From: an uncultured Lachnospiraceae bacterium
GTDB taxonomy: Bacteria > Bacillota > Clostridia > Lachnospirales > Lachnospiraceae
Direction: 5' to 3'
Assembly: GCA_944384125.1 (NCBI GenBank)
Contig: CALWSF010000027.1
Location: forward strand, 1 to 52,068
Length of the DNA: 52,068 nt
Positions 43,744 to 52,005 of the stretch are shown here, piece after piece. Under the pieces are notes generated by a model that had not been told where the DNA came from, searched no databases, and saw only the letters and a program-made list of their open reading frames with translations. Position numbers and translations under genes: made by a program. Within the stretch, counting starts at the first letter, position 1. The number at the start of each line of letters is the position of its first letter.

Positions 43744-44580
43744 TTAGTTGTATTTGTAGAAGCCCTCGCCGCTCTTACGTCCCAGCTTGCCGCCGCGAAC
43801 CATCTTTCTGAGCAGCTGATGCGGACGATACTTCGGATCACCGGACTCTGCCTGCAGTACTTCCATAATAGCCAAAACAACATCAAGACCAATCAGGTCA
43901 CCCAGTTCAAGCGGGCCCATGGGGTGATTTGCACCCAGCTTCATAGCTGTATCAATTCCCTCAACGGTTGCCTCGTTCTCAGCATAAATGCCGATAGCCT
44001 CATTGATCATCGGAATAAGGATACGGTTTACAACGAAACCGGCTGCCTCCTCAACCTGTACCGGAATCTTGCCGATTTCCTCAGCAATAGCTTTAATCTT
44101 ATCAACTTCCTCCTTCGGAGTGTTGAGACCGGCAATAACCTCTACCAGCTTCATAGCCGGAGCCGGATTGAAGAAGTGCATACCGATAACGGGACGATCC
44201 AGCCCTGCACCGATTGCTGTGATTGAAAGGGATGATGTATTGGTCGCAAACAGACACTCCGGTTTGCAGATTGCTGACAGCTCTCTGAATGTCTGTTTTT
44301 TGATCTCCATATCCTCAATTGCAGCCTCTACAACAAGGTCACAGTCGCTGCAGATGGTCTTTGTTCCCGTATGAATCTTGGCAAGAATCTTATCAGCTGT
44401 AGCCTTGTCCATCTTGCCTTTTGCCACTCTCTTCTCAAATCCCTTGGAAATTTTCAGCTTTCCGTTGGAAGCAAACTCCTCATTAATATCACATAAGCAA
44501 ACTTCGTAGCCCTCAACCTGAGCAAACGCCTGAGCAATACCGGAACCCATGGTTCCTGCACCAATAATTCCAACTTTCAT
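43744..44580 (-). CDS. hbd: 3-hydroxybutyryl-CoA dehydrogenase
   Basis: Hbd reduces acetoacetyl-CoA to 3-hydroxybutyryl-CoA with NAD(P)H. The 278-residue protein opens MKVGIIGAGTMGSGIAQAFAQ (dinucleotide site), has FATNTSSLSITAIG and the catalytic His in VIGMHFFNPAPAMKLVEVI. NHPMGPLELGDLIGLDVVL and LRKMVRGGKLGRKSGEGFYKY follow near the C-terminus. Standard length. AGGAGG lies 7 nt upstream of the ATG. Third gene of the butyrate operon. Confidence 0.97.
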   Translation of the reverse strand: MKVGIIGAGTMGSGIAQAFAQVEGYEVCLCDINEEFASNGKLKISKGFEKRVAKGKMDKATADKILAKIHTGTKTICSDCDLVVEAAIEDMEIKKQTFRELSAICKPECLFATNTSSLSITAIGAGLDRPVIGMHFFNPAPAMKLVEVIAGLNTPKEEVDKIKAIAEEIGKIPVQVEEAAGFVVNRILIPMINEAIGIYAENEATVEGIDTAMKLGANHPMGPLELGDLIGLDVVLAIMEVLQAESGDPKYRPHQLLRKMVRGGKLGRKSGEGFYKYN

Positions 44581-44612
44581 GACTTATCCTCCTGAATTTC
44601 AGCATTCATATT

Positions 44613-44634
44613 AAACCGGCCTCTTACCGGCTTT
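44613..44634 (-). promoter_or_regulatory. Hairpin between crt and hbd
   Basis: AAACCGG (44613-44619) and CCGGCTTT (44627-44634) pair around a 7-nt loop immediately after the crt stop. There is no long U-tract. Part of the series of intergenic hairpins. Confidence 0.45.
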
Positions 44635-44638
44635 CTGA

Positions 44639-45421
44639 CTATCTGTTATTGAACTTTTCAATTTTACGTTTTTCAAGAAATGCCCGCATGCCTTCTCTCT
44701 GATCCTCTGTCTCAAAGCAATCGGCAAACAGCTTTTCCTCGATCACAACTGCCTGATCCATATCAACCTGCAGTCCCTCATTCACAGCTTTCTTGCAGTT
44801 GCGCACCGCAATCGGCGCGTTAGCCGCAATTGCCTTTGCCAGCTTCTTTGCTGCCGGCATCAGCTCCTCCTGAGAATAGACTGCATTAACCAGCCCAACC
44901 CGATAAGCTTCATCAGCCTTTATATTGCGGGCTGCATAAACCATTTCTTTTGCTTTTCCCGGTCCGATCAGGCGGGCCAGTCTCTGGGTTCCCCCAAATC
45001 CGGGTGTAATTCCCAGACCCACTTCAGGCTGTCCGAACAGCGCATTTTCCGAGCAAATACGGATATCACAGCTCATTGCCAGCTCATTGCCTCCGCCCAG
45101 TGCAAAGCCATTTACTGCGGCAATAACCGGAACAGGGAACGTCTCTATCTTACGGAAAATATCATTGCCGAATTTACCGAAACGCTCGCCTTCCTCTTTT
45201 GTCATCGTACTCATCGCTGCAATGTCAGCGCCGGCCACAAAGGATTTCTCCCCTGCACCAGTAACAATCACTGCCCGAATCTCAGAAAGATCAACCGCAT
45301 CAAATGCGGCCTCGATGTCCTTGAGCACCTCTTCATTCAGCGCGTTGAGTGCCTTCGGACGATTGATAGTCATGACTGCGACGTGGCCATCCACCTCGTA
45401 ATCTACATATCCCACTGCCAT
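44639..45421 (-). CDS. crt: Crotonase (3-hydroxybutyryl-CoA dehydratase)
   Basis: Crt dehydrates 3-hydroxybutyryl-CoA to crotonyl-CoA. The 260-residue enoyl-CoA hydratase has TINRPKALNALNEEVL, the oxyanion-hole KSFVAGADIAAM, AAVNGFALGGGNELAMSCDIRI with catalytic Glu, and GQPEVGLGITPGFGGTQRLARLIG. It ends at typical length with IEKFNNR. The start MAVGYVDYEV follows GAGGAGG closely; a downstream GTG in MAVGY is an alternative. Second gene of the operon, between thl and hbd. Confidence 0.96.
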   Translation of the reverse strand: MAVGYVDYEVDGHVAVMTINRPKALNALNEEVLKDIEAAFDAVDLSEIRAVIVTGAGEKSFVAGADIAAMSTMTKEEGERFGKFGNDIFRKIETFPVPVIAAVNGFALGGGNELAMSCDIRICSENALFGQPEVGLGITPGFGGTQRLARLIGPGKAKEMVYAARNIKADEAYRVGLVNAVYSQEELMPAAKKLAKAIAANAPIAVRNCKKAVNEGLQVDMDQAVVIEEKLFADCFETEDQREGMRAFLEKRKIEKFNNR

Positions 45422-45449
45422 CTCCTCCTCACTTTTGCAAAACAACCAC

Positions 45450-45473
45450 AGCGTGAGGGTAAACCCTCACGCT
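45450..45473 (-). promoter_or_regulatory. Perfect 10-bp hairpin between thl and crt
   Basis: AGCGTGAGGG (45450-45459) and CCCTCACGCT (45464-45473) pair exactly around a TAAA loop, 46 nt after the thl stop. On the minus strand GTGGTTGTTTTGC follows, a weak U-rich tail, so partial termination or mRNA protection is possible. Confidence 0.65.
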
Positions 45474-45519
45474 CCGATTGATAACTATCCAACGAACATC
45501 TGTCTCAGGTATTGAACAA

Positions 45520-46704
45520 CTAGTCTCTCTCGACGATAGTGGCACATCCCATGCCGCCGCCGATACAGAGTGTTGCAAGGCCCTTCTTTGCGTCACGTTT
45601 CTGCATCTCATACAACAGTGTAGTAAGGATACGGCATCCTGATGCTCCTACAGGATGGCCAAGTGCGATAGCACCGCCATTTACATTCAGAACATCTTTG
45701 TTGAAGCCAAGCTCACGGGCAACCGCAATAGACTGTGCAGCAAATGCCTCGTTTGCCTCAATCAGGTCGAAATCTTCAACCTTCATTCCTGTCTTGGCAA
45801 GAACTTTCTTCGTAGCAGCTACCGGACCGATTCCCATGATTCTCGGGTCAACACCGCCCAGAGCACCTGCTACCCAGGTAGCCATCGGTTTGATTCCCAG
45901 CTCTTTTGCCTTCTCCTCGCTCATAACAACAACGGCTGCTGCACCGTCATTGATACCGGAAGAGTTTCCAGCCGTCACACGGCCGCCGTCCGGTTTGAAC
46001 GCAGGACGAAGCTTTGCAAGAACCTCCATCGTTGTTCCGGGGCGCGGCCCCTCATCTGTGTCAACGATAACAGTTTCTTTTTTCTTCTTAACCTCGATCG
46101 GAACGATCTCATCTTTGAAGCGGCCGGCGTCACGAGCGGCGCAGGCCTTAGCCTGGCTGTTTACGGCGAACTCATCAAGTTCTTCTCTGGTCAGATTCCA
46201 GTCATCACAGATATTTTCCGCCGTAATTCCCATGTGGTAGCCATTGAATGCATCCCACAGGGCATCATTTACCATGGTGTCGATCATAGGAGCATTATTC
46301 ATGCGGTAACCGAAACGTGCTTTCATCAGCGCATAAGGTGCAGAAGACATATTCTCCGCTCCGCCTGCAACCACGATATCAGCGTCACCTGCCATGATCA
46401 TCTCTGCCGCCGCATTTACACAGTGTAAACCGGAACCGCAAACAACGTTCAGCGTAACTGCCGGAACTTCAATCGGAAGACCTGCTTTGATGGATGCCTG
46501 ACGAGCCACGTTCTGTCCAAGGCCGGCCTGGATTACACAGCCCATATAAACGTGATCAACCTGCTCCGGGGCTACCCCAGCTCTTTTGAGTGCTTCCTTA
46601 ATAACAACGGCACCCAACTCAGCTGCTGGCACTGTGCTGAGCTGCCCCCCCATCGTTCCGATAGCGGTACGGCATGCACTTGCTATTACGACTTTTTTAG
46701 ACAT
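45520..46704 (-). CDS. thl: Acetyl-CoA acetyltransferase (thiolase)
   Basis: Thl condenses two acetyl-CoA to acetoacetyl-CoA, the entry of the butyrate route. The 394-residue protein has Cys89 in [14 protein letters not shown], the His loop [14 protein letters not shown], and the second catalytic Cys380 in CIGGGMG. It starts [17 protein letters not shown] after AAGGAGG; an upstream in-frame ATG lacks a site. It is the first gene of thl-crt-hbd-bcd-etfB-etfA, with its promoter at 46798-46826. Confidence 0.97.
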   Translation of the reverse strand: MSKKVVIASACRTAIGTMGGQLSTVPAAELGAVVIKEALKRAGVAPEQVDHVYMGCVIQAGLGQNVARQASIKAGLPIEVPAVTLNVVCGSGLHCVNAAAEMIMAGDADIVVAGGAENMSSAPYALMKARFGYRMNNAPMIDTMVNDALWDAFNGYHMGITAENICDDWNLTREELDEFAVNSQAKACAARDAGRFKDEIVPIEVKKKKETVIVDTDEGPRPGTTMEVLAKLRPAFKPDGGRVTAGNSSGINDGAAAVVVMSEEKAKELGIKPMATWVAGALGGVDPRIMGIGPVAATKKVLAKTGMKVEDFDLIEANEAFAAQSIAVARELGFNKDVLNVNGGAIALGHPVGASGCRILTTLLYEMQKRDAKKGLATLCIGGGMGCATIVERD

Positions 46705-46797
46705 TTTTGTTTCCTCCTTGAAAAATGACCTTGCCACGTAAATAAAACAACTGCATTAAAAAAAGATATAAAATAGATATAGTGTGATAGTAACTTT

Positions 46798-46826
46798 ATC
46801 TTAACACTCTTGAAGTTTCCTGTCAA
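46798..46826 (-). promoter_or_regulatory. Promoter of the butyrate operon
   Basis: The minus strand reads TTGACA (46826-46821), a 17-nt spacer and TAAGAT (46803-46798), about 95 nt upstream of the thl ATG. The intergenic 46705-47194 also contains the Rex-like site and the CoA-transferase promoter; the rest is AT-rich without a gene. Confidence 0.75.
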
Positions 46827-46995
46827 ATAATTATCAATAGATTTATAAAGATTTTATAATCCTGTTTTTTTACCCCTTTGCTCCCCCATTTTTCCAGCTT
46901 TTGGAAGATATTTGGCAGTAATGCACAATTATTGTATTTATTTTCCGGGTTTTCTCCCATACCAATATTGCAGTTTAGACAAGTTTTTCAATAGT

Positions 46996-47013
46996 TTGTG
47001 AATAAATAAACAA
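46996..47013 (+). promoter_or_regulatory. Candidate Rex operator
   Basis: TTGTGAATAAATAAACAA matches the Rex consensus TTGTTAA-N4-TTAACAA at 12 of 14 positions. It lies between the divergent thl and CoA-transferase promoters. Rex is the NADH/NAD-sensing repressor that controls butyrate genes in Clostridia. No rex gene is in the window. Confidence 0.5.
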
Positions 47014-47126
47014 TCCTCATCTTCCTCATATTTACAACTCTTTATACTCATATTTCAAAAAATAAATATCCCTGTTTTTCGACCTTTTTTCTCTCTTTCA
47101 ATGTCGGCCGCACAGCCCCCTTTGCG

Positions 47127-47155
47127 TTGACAAGGAAAGTTCAAAATGCTAAACT
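47127..47155 (+). promoter_or_regulatory. Promoter of the CoA-transferase gene
   Basis: TTGACA (47127-47132), a 17-nt spacer and TAAACT (47150-47155) lie 40 nt upstream of the ATG at 47195. Confidence 0.7.
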
Positions 47156-47194
47156 TAAGCCAATAAAATAAAGTAAAAGGACAAGGTGATTCAT

Positions 47195-48538
47195 ATGGAT
47201 TACAAAAAAATGTATGCAGACAAGCTGGTTTCCGTAGAGACCGCTGCCGCTGTTGTCAAATCCGGCGACTGGGTAGATTACGGCTGGACTACGGGAACTC
47301 CCGTTGCCGTGGATGCCGCTCTTGCAAAACGGATGCCGGAGCTGACAGACGTCAATTTCCGCGGCGGTATTCTCATGTGGGTTCCGGAAATATTTAAAAT
47401 TGAAAATCCTGCAGAGCATCTGACATGGAATTCCTGGCACATGAGCGGAATCGAAAGAAAAGCCATTGCACAGGGCTTTGCTTTCTACGCACCTATCCGA
47501 TATTCAGAGCTTCCCAGATATTACCGCGAATCCGCAACAAAACCGGATGTAGCCATTTTCCAGGTTGCTCCCATGGACGAGCACGGTTACTTCAATTTCG
47601 GTCCCAACGCCTCTCACATGGCTGCCTGCTGTGAAACTTCCGGAAAAGTTATCGTTGAAGTCAATGAAAATATGCCGGTATGCCTGGGTGGATTTGAAAA
47701 CGGTATTCACATTTCCAGGGTAGATATGATTGTGGAAGGAAACAATCCGCCAATCGCCGAGATGGGAGGCGGAGCTGCCGCTACTGAAGTAGATGAGGCT
47801 GTTGCCAAGCTCATCGTAGAAGAAATCCCGGACGGCGCATGTCTTCAGCTGGGAATCGGCGGTATGCCAAACGCCGTAGGTTCTCTGATTGCAAAATCAG
47901 ATCTGAAGGATCTTGGTGTTCACACAGAAATGTATGTAGATGCATTTGTTGACATCGCTGCAGCCGGCAAGATTACCGGAGCACACAAGGGTATTGACAA
48001 AGGACGCCAGGTATATGCTTTCGGCGCCGGCACCAAGAAACTTTATGACTATATTAACAACAACCCCGAGTGCATGAGCGCTCCCGTTGATTATACAAAC
48101 GACGTCCGCACCATTTCGGCTCTGGACAATTTCATGTCAATCAACAATGCGGTTGACGTGGATCTGTTCGGACAGGTTAATGCCGAATCAGCAGGAATCA
48201 AGCATATCAGCGGTGCAGGCGGACAGCTGGACTTCGTTCTCGGCGCTTATCTGTCCAAAGGCGGAAAAAGCTTCATCTGCTGCTCCTCAACCTTTAAGAC
48301 AAAGGACGGACAGCTGAAATCCAGGATCCTTCCCACACTGAATCCCGGATCCATTGTCACTGACACACGTGCCAACATCCATTATCTCGTAACGGAATTC
48401 GGTAAAGTCAATCTGAAGGGTCTTTCCACCTGGCAGAAATGCGAAGCCATCATCTCGGTTGCACATCCCCAGTTCCGCGACGAACTGATCAAAGAGGCCG
48501 AAAAAATGCATATCTGGAGACGGAGCAATAAAATCTGA
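47195..48538 (+). CDS. but: Butyryl-CoA:acetate CoA-transferase
   Basis: This enzyme moves CoA from butyryl-CoA to acetate, releasing butyrate. The 447-residue protein has [14 protein letters not shown]-like [46 protein letters not shown], the [12 protein letters not shown] loop, [14 protein letters not shown] with catalytic Glu245, [16 protein letters not shown] and [26 protein letters not shown], and ends MHIWRRSN, the signature run of the gut butyrate producers' But protein. 4-hydroxybutyrate CoA-transferase is a close relative, but context beside the bcd operon favours But. The start at 47195 is the ATG after AAGGTGATTC; a GTG 9 nt upstream is possible. Confidence 0.93.
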   Translation: MDYKKMYADKLVSVETAAAVVKSGDWVDYGWTTGTPVAVDAALAKRMPELTDVNFRGGILMWVPEIFKIENPAEHLTWNSWHMSGIERKAIAQGFAFYAPIRYSELPRYYRESATKPDVAIFQVAPMDEHGYFNFGPNASHMAACCETSGKVIVEVNENMPVCLGGFENGIHISRVDMIVEGNNPPIAEMGGGAAATEVDEAVAKLIVEEIPDGACLQLGIGGMPNAVGSLIAKSDLKDLGVHTEMYVDAFVDIAAAGKITGAHKGIDKGRQVYAFGAGTKKLYDYINNNPECMSAPVDYTNDVRTISALDNFMSINNAVDVDLFGQVNAESAGIKHISGAGGQLDFVLGAYLSKGGKSFICCSSTFKTKDGQLKSRILPTLNPGSIVTDTRANIHYLVTEFGKVNLKGLSTWQKCEAIISVAHPQFRDELIKEAEKMHIWRRSNKI

Positions 48539-48560
48539 TTATAAACAATGCTCTGTATGC

Positions 48561-48602
48561 AAAAATCCCGGAGAACTCAGAATACAATTCTCCGGGATTT
48601 TT
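48561..48602. terminator. Bidirectional intrinsic terminator
   Basis: AAAAATCCCGGAGAA (48561-48575) and TTCTCCGGGATTTTT (48588-48602) form a perfect 15-bp stem with a 12-nt loop and A/T tails on both sides. It serves the convergent but gene (plus) and the metal ATPase gene (minus). Confidence 0.92.
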
Positions 48603-48616
48603 AATATTTTCCACTG

Positions 48617-50503
48617 TTATTTTGCACGAAGCGCACGCATTGCATTCAGAATGGCAATTACAGATACTCCCACATCAGCAAAAACTGCCTCCCACATATT
48701 TGCCATGCCAAAGGCTCCCAGCAAAAGAACCAGCGCCTTGACACCCAGCGCAAAAATGATATTCTGACGGACTATGTGCATTGTCTTTACGGCAATCTTC
48801 ACAACCCGCGCTATCTTTGCCGGGTCATCATCCATAAGGACCACATCCGCAGCCTCAATTGCTGCATCACTTCCCATGCTGCCCATGGCAATTCCTATAT
48901 CTGCTCTCGTGAGAACCGGCGCATCATTAATTCCGTCTCCCACAAAAGCCAGCTTTTTATTATCCGGCAGCTCTCCCAGAAGCTTTTCGACCCGCTCAAC
49001 CTTATCGGCCGGCAGAAGTTCCGCATGTACCTCATCAAGCCCCAGCTTTCCGGCCACCGCCTCTCCGACTTCCCGCCTGTCTCCTGTAAGCATAACAGTG
49101 CGGCGCACTCCTGATTCTTTCAGTTTCCTGACAGCTTCCTCTGCATGATCTTTGACAGAATCAGCAATCAGTATGCTTCCTGCAAACTTTCCTGCCCTGG
49201 ACAGATAAATAATTGTTCCGATCTCCTCACACTTCCTGTAGGAAATCCCATGCTCCTCCATCAGCTTTCCGTTCCCGGCCAGAACTTCATCTTTATCAAT
49301 TATGGCACAGATTCCTCTGCCGGAAATCTCACGGACCTCTCCCAGGCGGGATACATCCGGTGTATCCCCTTTTTCACAGCTTTCTCTGTATGCCTGACGG
49401 ATGGACTCCGCAACAGGGTGGGAAGAATAATTTTCCGCCAGCGCAGCCAGCTCCAGAAGTTCTCCCGTCCCCATATTCTCCGGGTAAATCCCCGCGACGC
49501 AAAACTCCCCTTTCGTCAGTGTGCCTGTCTTGTCGAACACTATTGTGTCCAGCTGTGAAAGTGCCTCCAGATAGTTGCTTCCCTTTACAAGCACTCCAAT
49601 CCTGGAAGCCGCCCCGATCCCTCCGAAAAAACTGAGCGGTACGGAAATAACAAGCGCGCAGGGGCAGGAAATAACCAGAAAAATACAGGCTCTCCTTATC
49701 CATTCCCCGAAGCTGCCTCCCAGGAGAACGGGCGGAACAACTGCAAGAACCACAGCCGCAAGAACCACAGCAGGCGTATAATATCTGGCGAATCGGGTAA
49801 TAAAATTTTCCACCCGCGCTTTTTTGCTGCTGGCATTCTCAACCAGCTCAAGAATACGCGCAACTGTGGAATCATCAAATGTTTTCGTAACCTTTACGCG
49901 GAGCAGTCCGCTTCCATTTACGCATCCGCTGATTATTTCGCTCCCGGCAGACACGCCCCTCGGCACGGACTCGCCTGTCAGAGCAGACGTATCCACCATA
50001 GAAGTTCCGCTTACCACAACACCATCAAGAGGAACTCTCTCTCCCGCCTTTACCACAATGACAGCGCCAACTTCCACATCATCCGGATCAACGCGCCGGA
50101 GCTCCCCGTTTTCCTCTATATTGGCATACTCCGGACAGATATCCATCAGCTCCGTAATAGACTGACGGGAGCGGGTAACCGCATAATTCTGAAACAGCTC
50201 TCCCACCTGATAAAAAAGCATAACAGCCACTGCCTCTGAATATTCGCCCACTCCAAATGCTCCAAATGTGGCAATGGTCATCAGAAAATTTTCATCAAAT
50301 ACCTGACCGTTTATAATCCCGCGCACAGCTTTATATACGATATCCCATCCTATAATTCCATATGGAATCAGAAACAGCAGAAAATACAGCCATGTCCCGG
50401 AAAACTGCTCCGTTACGCCAGTTTTCCCCAGAGCCAGCACCCCCGCATAAAGGATAAATGACACAATAATTCTCGTCAGCATATTTTTCTGTTTTCCTGT
50501 CAT
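48617..50503 (-). CDS. Heavy-metal P1B-type ATPase, ZntA/CadA-like
   Basis: The 628-residue pump uses ATP to export soft divalent metals such as Zn, Cd or Pb. It has the SALTGESVP actuator loop, the CPC metal path motif (280-282, in ISCPCALVISVP), the phosphorylated DKTGTLTKG (Asp324), SSHPVAESI (HP locus) and GDGINDAPVLTRADIGIAMG. The N-terminal metal-binding HMA domain normally present is absent; it is encoded separately by the gene just upstream. CPC with that context suggests Zn/Cd/Pb over Cu. GGAGGAG precedes the ATG. Confidence 0.94.
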   Translation of the reverse strand: MTGKQKNMLTRIIVSFILYAGVLALGKTGVTEQFSGTWLYFLLFLIPYGIIGWDIVYKAVRGIINGQVFDENFLMTIATFGAFGVGEYSEAVAVMLFYQVGELFQNYAVTRSRQSITELMDICPEYANIEENGELRRVDPDDVEVGAVIVVKAGERVPLDGVVVSGTSMVDTSALTGESVPRGVSAGSEIISGCVNGSGLLRVKVTKTFDDSTVARILELVENASSKKARVENFITRFARYYTPAVVLAAVVLAVVPPVLLGGSFGEWIRRACIFLVISCPCALVISVPLSFFGGIGAASRIGVLVKGSNYLEALSQLDTIVFDKTGTLTKGEFCVAGIYPENMGTGELLELAALAENYSSHPVAESIRQAYRESCEKGDTPDVSRLGEVREISGRGICAIIDKDEVLAGNGKLMEEHGISYRKCEEIGTIIYLSRAGKFAGSILIADSVKDHAEEAVRKLKESGVRRTVMLTGDRREVGEAVAGKLGLDEVHAELLPADKVERVEKLLGELPDNKKLAFVGDGINDAPVLTRADIGIAMGSMGSDAAIEAADVVLMDDDPAKIARVVKIAVKTMHIVRQNIIFALGVKALVLLLGAFGMANMWEAVFADVGVSVIAILNAMRALRAK

Positions 50504-50543
50504 AACTCCTCCTGTCCGTTACCGGCACCGCCAGTCATTTCTT

Positions 50544-50762
50544 TTACATATTGATAATACAGTCCGGCTCAACTTTCCTGCAGACCGCCACAACCTCTTT
50601 CATAATCTCGTCAAAGCGGTCATCATCTGCCTCTATCATCATCTTCTGTGTCATAAAGCTCACACTGGCGTCTTTCACACCGTCTATCTTTTTGATTCCG
50701 GCCTCCATTTTTGCCGCACAGTTTGCACAATCCAGATCTGTCAGTTTAAATTTCTTTTTCAT
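50544..50762 (-). CDS. Stand-alone HMA metal-binding protein
   Basis: A 72-residue ferredoxin-like HMA domain: FKLTDLDCANCAAKMEAGIKKIDGVKDASVSF with the CxxC metal pair (Cys14, Cys17), then a KMMIEADDDRFDEIMKEV strand-helix. In CadA/ZntA pumps this domain is fused at the N-terminus; here it is a separate gene 40 nt upstream of the ATPase and likely delivers metal to it. It could instead act as a soluble chaperone. An SD-like GGAG precedes the ATG. Confidence 0.92.
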   Translation of the reverse strand: MKKKFKLTDLDCANCAAKMEAGIKKIDGVKDASVSFMTQKMMIEADDDRFDEIMKEVVAVCRKVEPDCIINM

Positions 50763-50862
50763 TATTTATTCTCCTTTACTTTATTTATTTTTCTGTCCGC
50801 TCCCACAGCGGCCCCGCTTTCCTGCATGCCAAAATTATACGATATCCTCGCTCTGCAGACAC

Positions 50863-51222
50863 TCACTCCTTTATATGCTCAAATCCCTGATTGATAATCC
50901 GGTATACATGATCATCCGCCAGAGAGTAAAATACAGATTTTCCCTCTCTTCTGCTCTTAATAAGCCGGGACTGCTTCAGAATTTTCAGCTGGTGGGAAAT
51001 CGCCGACTGCGTCATATTGAGAAGCTGGGCAATATCACATACACACAGCTCAGACTCAAAAAGAACATACAGAATCCGAATCCGCGTTGAATCGCCAAAT
51101 ACCTTAAACAGCTCCGCCAGATCGTAGAGATCATCGTCATCGGGCATGTGACTGCGAACAGCCTGAACCACATCGCTGTGCACTTCAAAATCATCGCAGC
51201 ACTCTACATCATGTATCGCCAT
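50863..51222 (-). CDS. ArsR/SmtB-family metal-sensing repressor (CadC-like)
   Basis: The 119-residue protein has a winged helix (DIAQLLNMTQSAISHQLKILKQSRLIKSRREGKSVFYSL) and the ELCVCD motif at the start of the DNA-binding helix region, a known metal-sensing Cys pair. Another Cys pair, ECCDD, lies near the N-terminus and may complete an N-terminal Cd/Pb/Zn site as in CadC. It would bind the operator at 51266-51287 and release when metal binds. First gene of the operon with the HMA and ATPase genes. The start MAIHDVECC follows GGAAAGGAAG. Confidence 0.93.
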   Translation of the reverse strand: MAIHDVECCDDFEVHSDVVQAVRSHMPDDDDLYDLAELFKVFGDSTRIRILYVLFESELCVCDIAQLLNMTQSAISHQLKILKQSRLIKSRREGKSVFYSLADDHVYRIINQGFEHIKE

Positions 51223-51265
51223 ATTCCACTTCCTTTCCTTTACTCTCAACGTTTCTATATCTATT

Positions 51266-51319
51266 CATATGAATATCTGTTCATATGTTCATTATATTGC
51301 TGTCATACAGTATTGTCAA
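51266..51319 (-). promoter_or_regulatory. Metal-efflux operon promoter and ArsR operator
   Basis: Perfect promoter on the minus strand: TTGACA (51319-51314), a 17-nt spacer, TATAAT (51296-51291). Just downstream lies the dyad CATATGAA-N6-TTCATATG (51266-51273 and 51280-51287), matching the ArsR/SmtB operator type. Binding there would block transcription start. The dyad and its position support autoregulation. Confidence 0.88.
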
Positions 51320-51518
51320 GCTTAAAGTTCCTATTTACCGGGCATTATTTTCGGACTGAACATTTCATTAAATTAAAGAAAGAACGCTGTCCGAAGTCTG
51401 TCCTCCATCCCGGACAAAAACATTCTGTCCGGACGAAGCTCTCCGAAAAGCGCTCTTTTCATATATTTATGTATCTTAATCGTACCGATCTGCCATTCTC
51501 CCTGAAGCGTATCAGGTT
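51320..51518. other. Non-coding gap with inverted repeat
   Basis: No gene is supported here. CCGGACA (51410-51416) and TGTCCGG (51426-51432) form a 7-bp hairpin about 90 nt past the tautomerase stop, without a U-tract. It could end the tautomerase message, but this is weak. Confidence 0.35.
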
Positions 51519-51719
51519 TTACTCTGTATACATGTTCTCCGGCGGAATCTTTTTCAGATGCTCCTGCCATTCTTCTTTCGGAACATCCTCCACTGACACG
51601 GACACAACTGCCCTGTCAACGCCCAGTTCCTCAGCTACTGTCTCCCGGACTTTCGAAGCAAGAGCCTTTTTAATCTCCGGACTCCGTCCCGGATACATGG
51701 AAATCGCGATATGCGGCAT
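51519..51719 (-). CDS. 4-oxalocrotonate tautomerase family protein
   Basis: The 66-residue product starts MPHIAISMYPGRSPEIKKALA; after Met removal Pro1 is the catalytic base of this fold, and ELGVDRAVVSVSVEDVPKEEW continues the pattern. Such small tautomerases act on enol/keto acids; the substrate here is unknown. AAAGGAGGAACTG precedes the ATG. It lies just downstream of the alcohol dehydrogenase remnant on the same strand; a CCGCTGC/GGCAGCGG hairpin in the gap may separate them. Confidence 0.88.
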   Translation of the reverse strand: MPHIAISMYPGRSPEIKKALASKVRETVAEELGVDRAVVSVSVEDVPKEEWQEHLKKIPPENMYTE

Positions 51720-51807
51720 ATTCAGTTCCTCCTTTTTCTGTCTGCTTTTTTACTGCATCACGCCGCTGCCGCATTTTGCCCGCAGCGGTCCGGCTGACGC
51801 ACATTTT

Positions 51808-52005
51808 CTATTCATAACATTCCTCCAGGATTTCCACAATCTCCTCCTTCGTGAGAACCCTGTATCCTCCGTCATTCAGAATGCAGGACGCGGCAATGGG
51901 CTCAAAAAGGCTTTTATCACTGAAACCAAGCTCTCGAAGCGTCGCAGGAAGGCCTATGCGGCGGACAAATGCCTCCAGCGCATCAATTCCTGGTTCTTTC
52001 CATAG
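51808..52005 (-). pseudogene. C-terminal remnant of an iron-containing alcohol dehydrogenase
   Basis: The reading frame encodes 65 residues ending IEALE-like GIDALEAFVRRIGLPATLRELG, FEPIAASCILNDGGYRVLTKEEIVEILEECYE, the typical last helices of group III (Fe) alcohol dehydrogenases, which are about 385 residues long. There is no start codon in frame; an in-frame TAA at 52006-52008 precedes the homology. Loss of about 320 residues by an insertion or deletion at the junction is likely. The rest of the gene may lie beyond the window. Confidence 0.75.
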
